Source of the DNA: Saccharum officinarum
Lineage: Eukaryota; Streptophyta; Magnoliopsida; Poales; Poaceae
DNA length: 64,000 nucleotides
Assembly: GCA_020631735.1 (NCBI GenBank)
Contig: CM036201.1
Span: forward strand, 79,398,502-79,462,501
Direction: 5' to 3'
Shown: positions 21,755 to 31,980 of the stretch, one piece after another
Numbering within the stretch: the stretch's first letter is position 1
Layout of the letters: each line of letters starts with the position of its first letter
Made by a program: the position numbers and the translations under genes
The notes under the pieces: model-generated
Told to the model about the DNA's origin: nothing
The model's input: the letters and a program-made list of their open reading frames with translations, nothing else
The model's database searches: none

Positions 21755-23082
21755 TGAAAGGATCAAGATGCCCAAGAGGGGGGTGAATTGGGCTTTTCTA
21801 AAAATTAATTGCAAGAATTAAATCCTACATGTCAAAGTTCACCCCTAGTGCCTACTTGTGTTCCTTGTGATTCTACCGGTAAAAATTTTTGCACCCTAAG
21901 TTCCAATCCTAGTCTAGCATGGCAATTCTAGGAAAGTAAACCAAGCAATGAAAGTAATACGAGAAAGTAAATGCTTGAAAGTAAGGGTAAGGAACACGGT
22001 GATGTTTTTCTGAGGCATCGGAGAGTCACCACTCCCCACTAGTCCTCGTTGGAGCACCCGCGCAAGGGTGTAGCTCCCCCTTGATCCACGCAAGGATCAA
22101 GTACTCTCTACGGGCTGATTCTTCGACACTCCGTCGTGGTGAATCGCCCAAAACCGCTCACAAGATGGAGTTGGGTCATCCACAAGCTCCGCCGGATAAT
22201 CACCAAACTCCCAATCACCACCAAGCCGTCTAGGTGATGGCAATCACCAAGGGTAACAAGCTAGAACTCTCACTTGACCACAACGAGCCTAATGAGAAGA
22301 TGGATGCACACTTGCTACTCCCTAGTCACTAATGAGGGATTATCAAACTTTTATTCTCAAATCACTACCCTCACTAGAGCTCTTGCACTCCCTTGCACTT
22401 GAAAGATGTTTCTCAGCTGAACAAATGAGCAAGAGACCTCTAAAAGAGGTGGAGGGGATGTATTTATACACCCCACAGTCAAATCCAACCGTTACCTGCT
22501 AACTCAGCAAAATACGCACTAATCGAACGCGCCAGTCGATGTGACCGGACATGCCGGCCGAGCATAACGGTCGAAAAACTAAACAACACTGCTGAGTAAC
22601 CGGACGCACCGATCAGGGGTGACCGGATGCGTCCGATCGTTCAAGATCCTTACTATACTTTGTCCTGACGCTCGATCGTGTCCGATCAGTGATGACCGGA
22701 CGCGTTCGGTCAGCAAAGTACCTTACTGGAACGTGACCGAATGCGTCCGATCACTTCCCAGTCACGTCCGATTAGATGTTTTACCCTCTGAGACACGTGT
22801 CAGTATGATCACCACGTCCGGTCCTCACAAGGACCACGTCCGGTCAACCGAACTGAAACGTAGTAACTATTAGTACTGACCGGACGCGTCCGGTCGAGAC
22901 AGAGACCACGTCCGGTCAAGGGAAAAATGGCTCAAACGACTCTGAAACGCGACACAACTTGAACCAAGTTGCTTCCAACTGAACTTTGAGCTTTTCTTGA
23001 GCTACCTAGTGCTAAGTTTGACAAGTGTGCACCACACCTAAACAAAAGACTCACCTAGGTCAAGCTACTCGCTCATGCCCCC
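21755..23082 (-). repeat. C2 copy B 5' LTR, first part
   Basis: 1,328 bp up to the G1 insertion point in a run of five C (23078-23082). TATA box 22461-22468 (minus) and palindrome array about 22540-22920. Confidence 0.87.
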
Positions 23083-24204
23083 TATCGGCGTTCGGTCCCG
23101 CGGGGGTCCTAAGCCAACGAGTGAGTGCTACGTGTCCCTAATCTGGATGGTGATGCAAGGAGAACACACGGGGGTTTATCCTGGTTTGGGCAAAAGAAAG
23201 CCCTACGTCCAACGGGGAAGGGAGAGTATTGTATTTTCTTGCACCAAGGTGCTTACGTAGGGGTTACAAGCTATGAGAGAGGGAACCGAGCCCAAGTCTT
23301 AAAGGAAATGAGAGAGTACAAGGGTGGTTGCTTGAGATGTTGATCTGCGGGTTGTGTGCCTTTACTTGCCAGTACTTGGCTTCTGAATTGACGCATTTTT
23401 TCATGTCTTGCCCCTTGTAGAGCCCTGGCCTGCCCTTTTATAGGGTAAGAGGAGGCCGGGACGTCGGGGGTGCCTTGAGGTGAAGTTTTGTTGATCCCTG
23501 TAGAGGTGGCTGTAGCGACGTGCCCCAGGAATGGCTAGCCATCCCTGGACACCATGGTGACGTCGGGGAGGAGACGGTGAAAAGACCCCGAGCCCTGTGC
23601 CACGTCGGCCCTTTCTCCATGCTGACCGATGGTGGGTCGAGGCCAGGTCGAGGACGGGTCGAGGACGGGTGTGTAAGACAGTGACAAGTTTTCACCTCCT
23701 ATCCCTCGAGGGTGATTGGTGGCAAGACAATGCGCGGTATGGTGTGTACAGTGACAGGTTTTCACCTCCCATCCCGGGATGGGCGGTAAAAAGTGAGAAC
23801 TAACACTGGCATTGCTCCCACGTCGGTCACAACTATAGCCATGACGGTAGGAGGTAGCAGGTAGTCGCTTTAAATGCTCTGACTTTTGCCTCAGAGTAGG
23901 TGAGTAAGATAGTGCGAGCGATTCGACCCGGGGTCATGCGAGTTGGAGTTTGCCGATAGTCGAGACGCTTTTATCGGACGGACCTGGTACGAGTCATGAC
24001 GCGGTCGAGGCATCCCGTCAAGGGGGCCTCGTACGAGTCGGAGTCGGAGGTTGGTCGAGGCGTCCCATCGAGCCGGCCTCGTGCGAGTCGGAACGTAGTC
24101 GAGGTGCATCGTCTGCTGTTTTTTGGCTTTGCTGTGTTTGCGCATTAGTGTTTCGTTCGTCTTAATCGTTGATTATGGGTACCCCCATACTATTGGTACC
24201 GACA
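23083..24204 (-). repeat. G1 3' LTR
   Basis: 1,122 bp, on the minus strand TGTCGG...CCGATA. It contains a local duplicate of about 28 bp (23678-23705 resembles 23748-23775) that is not in the 5' LTR. TATA box near 23435-23443 (minus). Confidence 0.9.
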
Positions 24205-25305
24205 GTAGCACCTGAGCCTTTGGGTGAGTGTGAGTCACTCTCTCAGAGGCTCAGCGGTTAATGAACTGGAGTCATAGCGTCGTAACTTTTCCGGTGGGGG
24301 CGCGCGAGCGCACCCGCCGGGTGTAGCCCCCGAGGCCTTGGTGGAGTATTTGGACTCCTCCAAGGTCTTTTACACACTCTTATTGAGGAACGGTCTCGTA
24401 TCGTGGCGTGTTCCATGTTTTTTCGTTTGAGTTTTGGTTTTTTGCGGTCGAGCCCCCGAGCCTCGCACACGTGAGGTCGATCAGAGTCTTGACTGTCTTT
24501 TATTGTTCGACCCTCATGCTCCCTTTCTAGAAAAAAGGAGGAGGGGTGGGGAACATCGTACTACCCTCGTTTGGGCGAGTTCCGACGGTCTTCAGCGAGC
24601 TGTTAACGTGGAATTCGAGTGTGAGCCCGTGCTCCATTCGGTAGGAGTCGGCTAGCGGCCACGAAGGCGCTCTCAAGAATGCCAAAGAGTAGTCGTGTGG
24701 ATCTCGATTCCTTTCGATAGGATTCGAGGGCTCGACGCCTCCCTCCGAGGGGATTTCTTCGTCGACCTTCTCTTTTAGCCTCGAATACATCTTGGGGTGC
24801 CTCGAGAGCGTGGCTCGAGCCTTGGCCTTGTATGGGCGCATCCCTAGTTGTCCCTGACTCAGTTACTCGAGGGCAGCTGTTGAACCCTGGTCGAGGGCCA
24901 GCTTCTGATCCCTCGAGGTTTATAATTGACCCTGGTCTGGGAATATCCGTCCGCGGATCCTTCTCCTGCCCATTTTCGGGCGCGTCTTTTTAGGAGGGGA
25001 AGCGAGATCGGCGCGGTAGTGGGAGGCGTGGTGTGACGGTTATGGCGTGAATGGCGGCCACGTGCCCATATCTGCGGATTTTGAGGAAATGGTTAGGTGA
25101 GGTCATTGAATGCAAAAATTGCTCCTACCTTTTCGTGCGCCCGCTGGGCTTCCATCGGGGTATAAGAGCAACACCTGGGGGTCCATTTTCCACATAGGCC
25201 CTTTGCATTCTCACCCTACCTGCCCTAGATCGCTTTCCTTGCGCCCTTCGGCCTCCGTCCCGCGCCGCCGCCGTTCTTTCTTGCCCGCACAGTTTTCCGG
25301 CGACG
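24205..25305. other. G1 spacer between 3' LTR and antisense ORF, with plus-strand promoter motifs
   Basis: Non-coding as far as can be seen. AGCCCCCGAG-like motifs are repeated. CACGTG at 25059-25064 and TATAAGAG at 25161-25168 lie upstream of the plus-strand ATG at 25306. Polypurine character next to the 3' LTR is weak. Confidence 0.55.
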
Positions 25306-27673
25306 ATGGCAGGCAAGAGCCAGCTCCTCCCCGCCGACGCTTGGGACTCCTCCTCTGTGAGGGAGAAGAGGTTGGAAGAGCTGGTCCGCGATGGGCTTTT
25401 GCGGCCGAAGACGAACCGGACCCAGCCGGAGTGGAGAGCGCCGCCGTCTGACCACCAGGAACCGACGCCCCCAGAAGGCTACGTGGTGAGTTTCGTATGC
25501 TTCCACGAGAGGGGGTTTGGCGTGCTGGCCAGCCCCTTTATGCGCATGCTCCTCCACTACTACAAGGTGGAGCTGCATCACCTCGCCCCCAACGCCATCT
25601 CGCAGGCCGCCATTTTCGCGGCGGTTTGCGAGGGGTACCTAGGGATGGAGCCACAGTGGAATCTGTGGCTCCATCTCTTCAGGGTGGAGTTTTTCGCCAA
25701 GAAGGCGGGAGAGCGGGGGGGCGCGACGTGCGGTGCCCGCAGGGAGCTGCGTGCTGCAGGTTCGGTCCGGTCGAAGCGATCAGTACATCCCGGCGTAGCT
25801 GATCTCCTCGAACAGCGGCTGGCACGACGGCTGGTTCTACCTCCACAATGACGGCGATCAGCTGCCAAGGTACTCTGGCCGGGTGCTGGTCACCCGAGAG
25901 GAGAACTGGTCCTACGGTGTCGTGGAAGATGAGAAGCCGAAGCTGGACCCGCTGCTCAACGCGCTGTGGAGGCTCCGCCAGCGTAGACTGACAGCGGGGA
26001 TGGTGGCCGCGGCGTTCCACCGTCGGAGAGTGATGCCGCTGACGTAGTGTCGACTCCGACTTGACCAGATGACGCTGGAGGCACCGTTGGAGGGGAGCAG
26101 GATGTCCCACGAGTCCCTCTCCCTCGACGAGGTCGCTCGGCGTGCACGTCGGATGGTGGGGAACTTCAAGCCGGAGGACGTCGATAGGGTCCCGATGCGG
26201 CCTACTCAGGGATTCGAGCCCCTGGTAAGCGTTATTGTTGGCGTTTTTTGAGATTTTTCATTTCTGGATTCCTTCCACTAACTTAGTCAAGGTATGTGTA
26301 CAGGACTTATTGGCGGTTAAGGAAACGCGACCGCCGCTTCTGGAAGACCAGGTTGCTTGGGAGGCTCGACGCCTCTTGGCGTCCCAATAGAAAGAGGCGA
26401 AGGACGCCGCCAAGAAATGCCAAACCTGTAAGGCCCAGGAGCAGGAGGCGCTGAAGAAGCGTCGACGCCAGCAGAGCCTCGACGGGCTTCCCCTCGAGGA
26501 GTCTCCCTCTGAGACGGTCTCGGGGGAGAACGATGATGACGGCGACGAGGACGACGATGCCTTGTCACGGTACGATGCCGCGACTGGTCTGGCAGACCTC
26601 CCCGATGTGCGCCCCTTCTTGGAGCCCATTGGGGGGTCGACCTCCTAGGCGTCGAGGCTGGCCTCGGTGTTCGTCGAGGTGGAGGAGGAGCTGGAAGAGG
26701 TGGGGGCCAGAGCGGGCCCTTCCACGGGAGGGGCCGCCTTGTTAGGGGCCCCACAAGAGGGGTCGATGGCGCCGCCATCGTGAGCCCGAGCCCCGTGGGC
26801 TCAGGCGGCGGTCGGGGTGGTGACGTCAGCGTCGACATCCGGGGCGCCGTCTACAGGCGTGAGGACCCGGGGTCAGCTAGCCTCGGCGGCACAGAGGGCC
26901 CAGGGTGCTCCACCAACTAGGGCCCCAAGGAGCGCCCGGTCAGCAGGAGGTCCGACGGTGGGGCCGTCGCAGGCACCGTCGGGTGTCTCTAGACCGCCAG
27001 GGCCTAGGCCCTTAGTGCCCATATCTGGGTAAGTGATTCTGCCCTATTTCTTATAATTAGCGGCCCCATTTTTTAGTCTGACATGTTTATTTGTTCCTCA
27101 GGCATAAGCGCAAGGCGGAGCTCGCGGGCCTGACCCCCGTGAAGGCGCTCCGGTCGGGCGCCGCCGTAATAATGCGGACGGCGGCTGACGACGTTGCCTG
27201 GGTTGCGAGACTCCAGGCTACAATGGAGCGTCTGAAGCAGCGGGAGGCGGTTGCCTAGGCGGGGATGGGCGCCCAGGAAGCTACCGGTTCCGACCCTGTC
27301 ACGCAGGGGTCGGAGTCGGCGAAGGTGGTGGGCTTGAGGCGCCCAGCACTGGTGGGCTGGAACCTGGGTCAATAGCGACCACCCAGGCGTCCATCGAGGC
27401 CGCCGAGGCTTAAGCATCCGTCCGCGACGTGGGCGGATGGATGTTGAAGAATAGAAGGTGGTGGAGGCCCCGCCGGAGGCGGGACAGGAGGCGACGCAAC
27501 CGGAGGAGTCGCAGCAGGACCGGCCTACCGAGCCGGTGGTCGAGGTGGAAAGGGGGGTGGACACGCCACCACCCATCGTCCCGGTGGTGGCGCCGGTGGT
27601 CGAGGTGCCAGCCCCGCCGCAAGGGTCGACCCCGGCCCTGATCGACCCCGGCCCTGATCGTATAAGAACTTGA
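25306..27673 (+). pseudogene. G1 antisense ORF: Transposase_28-type gene with two introns, degenerate
   Basis: Antisense gene of a Tat element. Exon 1 from ATG 25306 encodes the Transposase_28-like core (GYVVSFVCFHERGFG, CEGYLGMEP). A frameshift near 25720-25770 restores to QVRSGRSDQYIP, then stops at about 25797 and 26047. Intron 1 is 26225-26303 (79 bp, GTAAGC...TACAG). Exon 2 (DLLAVKETRPPLLEDQ...) is a Lys/Arg/Glu-rich and acidic stretch with one stop near 26390. Intron 2 is 27029-27101 (73 bp, GTAAGTG...CTCAG). Exon 3 starts HKRKAELAGLTP, has a stop at about 27256, and ends in a Pro/Val-rich tail. The role of these proteins is unknown. The splice sites look intact although the reading frame does not. 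Confidence 0.78.
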
Positions 27674-28052
27674 TTTGAAGCTACCGGGGAAGTACTCTTT
27701 TTCAAAGTTATGAACCGTCACTAGGTCTACTTAGCGCGCGGTCACACCCCTAGGCGTGAGGGGTGAGTGGAGGTACCATAGCCTTGGAGGCATAAGTGAT
27801 CTCACGGCTCGACTGCCCTCAAGCTTTAGGGTGCTCCCGCGGCATTGTTAACTTAAGTGACAGTTCTCTTTTTTGAAAAAGAAGTACGAGTTTTTTTGGG
27901 GACAGGGGGTTCCCCCCTTACAGCCCCTGAGGGAGGGTCGATTCTGAGAGAACAAAGTCGATCTTCCCTAGTTGTTATGAAAATGGAGCTTTGAACACTG
28001 ATGTATTCTTTATTGATGAGATTGAAAAGAATTTACATAGCCTCGAGGCTTT
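27674..28052. other. G1 spacer between antisense ORF and integrase
   Basis: About 380 bp with no coding signal on either strand; includes T-rich and A-rich runs (about 27868-27900). Confidence 0.5.
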
Positions 28053-29339
28053 TTAAACGAAAAAGCGACGTAGCTGTTCAATGTTCCAAGCGTTGGTGAA
28101 GATTTCGCCCTTCTCGTTTGATAGCTTGTAGGTGCCGGGCTTTAATACTTCTACGATGATGTAAGGCCCTTCCCACGACGGCGTGAGCTTGTGTCGTCCC
28201 TTGGTGTTCTAGCTTCGCCGTAGCACCAGGTCACCAACGTTGAGGTCGCGCCTACAGACGTGTCTGTCATGGTAGCGCTGGAGACTCTACTGATACCTGG
28301 CAGAATGTAACAGAGCCACGTCACGGGCCTCCTCGAGCTGGTCGAGGGCGTCCTCTCTCGTGGCATCGTTATTTTTTTCGTTGTAGGCCTTCAACCTCGG
28401 GGATCCGTATTCTACATCAGTTGGGAGAATATCCTCAGATCCATAGACTAAGAAGAACAGAGTGAACCCCGTGGCTCGACTCGGCGTTGTTCTCAGGCTC
28501 CATAGGACCGAGGGAAGCTCGGCAACCCATTTCTTACTGTGTTTGTTTAGCTTGTCAAAAATTTTGGGTTCCAGGCCTCATAGGACCATGCCATTGGCAC
28601 GTTCTACTTGGCCGTTTGTTTTTGGATGAGCTATGGCTGACCAAAGTACACGGATCTGGTGGTTGTCGTAGAAATTCAAAAAAAAATTACCAGTGAATTG
28701 GGTGCCATTATCCGTGATGATGCAGTTGGGAACTCCAAAGCGGTGGACGATGTCGGTAAAAAAGAGCACAGCTTGCTCAGACCTGATGCTGGTGATAGGA
28801 CGAGTCTCGATCCACTTGGAAAATTTGTCAATGGCAACGAGCAAGTGGGTGAAGCCGCCAGTTGTCCTTTTCAAGGGTCCGACGAGGTCGAGCCCCCAAA
28901 CAGCGAACGACCATGTGATGGGAATGGTTTGCAGGGCATGAGCCGGGAGATGGGTCTGTCTCGCATAGTACTGGTAGCCTTTGCAGGAGCGTACTAGCTT
29001 GACAGCATCGGAGACTGTGGTCGGCCAATAGAAACCTTGTCGAAAAGCATTTCCGACGAGGGTTCGAGGCGCCACGTGATGACCACAAGCCCCCGAGTGC
29101 AGATCATTGAGAAGGTTTCTGCCTTCCTTGTTTGTGATATAGCGTTGGAGGACACCTGTAGGGCTGCAGCGATACAGCTCCCTACTACCGCCAAATATCA
29201 CAAAGGACTTGGCCCGGCGAGCGATCCGTCGAGCCTCAATCTTATCCGAGGGGAGGTCCCCTCGAATGAGATGGTCGAGGTACGGAATGCGCCAGTCAGG
29301 CTCAGGGTCAGACGGTAGGGTCAAGCCCTCCACCTGCAT
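28053..29339 (-). pseudogene. G1 integrase
   Basis: Gypsy integrase. The zinc finger (HSGACGHH...CKG-Q) lacks its last Cys: the expected CxxC reads C-K-G-Tyr. The core shows WGLDLVGP, ITDNGTQF and GQVERAN (D,D,E). After GMVL an in-frame stop at about 28575 interrupts, but the C-terminal part (WSLRTTPSRATG, LVYGSE, NVGDLVLRR, WEGPYIIVEVL) remains readable with further stops down to the TAA at 28053-28055. No chromodomain is seen, as expected for Tat elements. Confidence 0.88.
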
Positions 29340-31278
29340 GGCCTCAGTCCCGGTCGAGGGGGCTTCTGCCTCAGGTGGGGGGTCAAGTGTCGGCCCATCG
29401 ACCCCTCTGTCTGACCCGATGTCGATGGATGGTGGAGATCTCTCGCGAAAACGTCTGGTGGAATCGTAGCTCGATGGGACGCGATTTTCACGAGTTCATC
29501 AGCAGCCTCATTATACCTGCATGCGATGTGGTTGAGCTCGAGGCCGTGAAACTTGTCCTCAAGGCATCGTACCTCTTCACAGTAGGCTTCCATCTTGGGG
29601 TCGCGGCAGCTCGAGCTCTTCATGACCTGGTCGATCACGAGCTGGGAGTCGCCTCGAACATCAAGGTGTTGGATCCCTAGCTCGATGGTGATTCACAAGC
29701 CCGTGACGAGCGCCTCGTATTCGGAAACATTGTTGGAGGCAGGAAAATGAAGCCGTATGATATAGCGCATGTGGACTTCGAGGGGTGAGATGAAGAGCAA
29801 ACTCGTGCCTGCTCCCATTTTCATCAGTGACCCATCGAAGTACATGGTCCAAAGCTCAGCCTTGAGCTGAACCGAGGGAAGTTGAGTGTCGATCCATTCC
29901 ACCAGGAAATCTGCTAGTACCTGGGATTTGATGGCCTTGCATGGCGCATAAGAGAGGGTCTCACCCATGAGCTCGACCGCCCACTTGGCTATCCTACCCG
30001 AGGCTTCCTGGTTCTGGGCTATCTCTCCCAAAGGGAAAGAAGAAACCACAGTCACCGGGTGGCCCTCGAAATAGTGACGGAGTTTGCGCCGTGTTAAGAC
30101 GATGGCGTACAACAGCTTCTGGATCTGTGGGTAACGAACCTTGGTTTCCGAGAGCACCTCGCTAATGAAGTAGACCGGTCTCTGGACGAGTAAGGTATGT
30201 CCTTCCTCTGCCCTCTCGACCACCAAGACTGTACTGACTACTTGTGTCGTTGCGGCGACATAAAGTAGGAGCGGTTCCCCTGGGGTCAGAGGGACGAAGA
30301 TCGATGAGTTAGAGAGCATAGCTTTGAGTTTTGCAAGAGCTTCCTCGGCCTCGAGGGTCCATGAGAAGTTTTCCGATTTCTTCAGGAGACGATACAGCGG
30401 GAGCGCTTTTTCACCGAGACACGAAATGAAGCGACTGAGGGCTGCTAGGCAGCCTGTGACCCTTTGTACGCCCTTTAGATCTCAGATTGGGCCCATCTTA
30501 GTTATCGCGGTGATCTTTTCTGGGTTGGCCTCGATGCCGCGCTCGGAAACGATGAACCCTAGAAGCATGCCTCGAGGAACGCCGAAAATGCATTTCTCAG
30601 GATTGAGCTTGATGTTTTTTGCCCGAGGCACTTGAACGCAACGTCAAGGTCGTTTATTAAATTATCGGCCTTTTTGGTTTTGACAACGATATCATCGACG
30701 TAGGCCTCGACGGTTGGTCCGATGTGTTCCCCAAACACGTGTTGCATGCATCGCTGGTACGTAGCCCCCATGTTCCGGAGGCCGAAGGGCATAGTAACGT
30801 AGCAGTACATGCCGAATGGGGTGATGAACGAAGTCGCGATCTGGTCGGACTCCTTCATTTTGATCTGGTGGTAGCCAGAATATGCATCTAAGAACGACAG
30901 AGTTTCACATCCCGCAGTGGAATCAATGATTTGATCAATGCGTGGCAAAGGAAAAGGAACTTTTGGACATGCTTTATTTAAACTAGTATAGTCTACACAC
31001 ATCATCCACTTCCCACTCTTTTTCTTAACTAATACAGGATTAGCTAGCCACTCGGGATGATGAACCTCCTTGATCAATCTGGCCTCCAATAGTTTGTGTA
31101 TCTCCTCATCGATGACCTTGCGCTTCTCCTCGTCGAAGCGGCGCAAGCGTTGCTTCACCAGTTTGGAGCCAGCTCGGATCTCCAAGGCGTGCTCGGCGAC
31201 TTCCCTGGCTATGCCTGGCATATCCGAGGGACTCCACGCAAAGATGTTGATGTTTGTGTGGAGAAAGTCGACGAGCAC
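29321..31278 (-). pseudogene. G1 reverse transcriptase with two RNase H domains
   Basis: RT with the blocks VLVKKKSGKWMMCVDY, DAYSGYHQI and TPFGMYCYVTMPFGLRN and the active site YVDDIVVKT (30559-31278). A frameshift near 30630 and a stop near 30480-30500 follow. Then comes the gypsy-type RNase H ([23 protein letters not shown], 29693-30319) and a second, plant/archaeal-type RNase H with WTMYFDGSL, the Glu in NNVSEYEAL, a stop at 29693, and DSQLVIDQV and CRYNEAADELVKIA (29321-29640). The dual RNase H arrangement is typical of the Tat lineage. Confidence 0.9.
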
Positions 31279-31284
31279 TGTTTC

Positions 31285-31947
31285 CTATTTGGGATCGAGG
31301 GTGGCGCTGATGCTCAGCGCCTTTCCCTTTGGGTCGATGGGGTCGAGGGGCACAAGCTTGACGTTCTCTGCGGGCTCGAAGCTGCCGGCGTGGCGCTTGG
31401 GGTTAGGGATCTCGTTGGCCAGACCATCGAGGTCCACCGCCAAGGTTGCCAACTCCAAGACGGCTTCTCCGTGCTCGACGCACTCGACGTCGCACTCGTA
31501 GGCGTGCTCGTATGATGGCTCGATAGTTATGACACCGTTTGGGCCTGGCATCTTGAGCTTGAGGTAGGTGTAGTTTGGGACCACCATGAACTGGGCATAG
31601 CATGGGCGCCCAAGGATAGCGTGGTACGTTCCACGGAATCCGACCACTTCAAAAGTGAGAGTTTCCTTCCTAATGTTGGTGGGGGTGCCAAAACAGACAG
31701 GCAGGTCGACCCGGCCGACAGGTTCTGCCCGCTTTCCTAGCATGACTCCATGGAAGCCCCCGACGCTGGGTTGGAGGCGCATCCTCTCGATCCCTAGGAG
31801 GTCGAGGGTCTGAGCATAGCTGCTACCGCCATCCATGAGCACCTTGGTGAGGCGTGTGTTGGCGATGATGGGATCAACAACAAGCGGGTAGACCCCGGGG
31901 TTGGGGACGTAGTCTGGGTGATCATCACGGTCGAAAGTGATGGCCAC
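31285..31947 (-). pseudogene. G1 aspartic protease region
   Basis: Gypsy protease with the active-site sequence VLMDGGSSYAQTLDLLGI. Relatives have a short hydrophobic LNIL-like segment after DGGS, so an in-frame loss of about four codons is likely. The second conserved block, AILGRPCYAQFM, is present. A stop follows gag at about 31981 and another one precedes RT at 31285. Confidence 0.82.
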
Positions 31948-31980
31948 CTCCGACCAGTCGAGGAAGATGAGGGTTGCCGG

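Larger units (their letters stand above)
20896..23082 (-). mobile_element. Copia element C2, copy B: gag remnant and 5' LTR first part
   Basis: Host element into which C1 (left) and G1 (right) inserted. Its LTR resumes beyond G1 at 35631-35908 and ends GATGCTTTCA, then enters the antisense ORF of G2. The total LTR length is about 1.6 kb. Pol and 3' LTR are not in the window. Confidence 0.87.
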
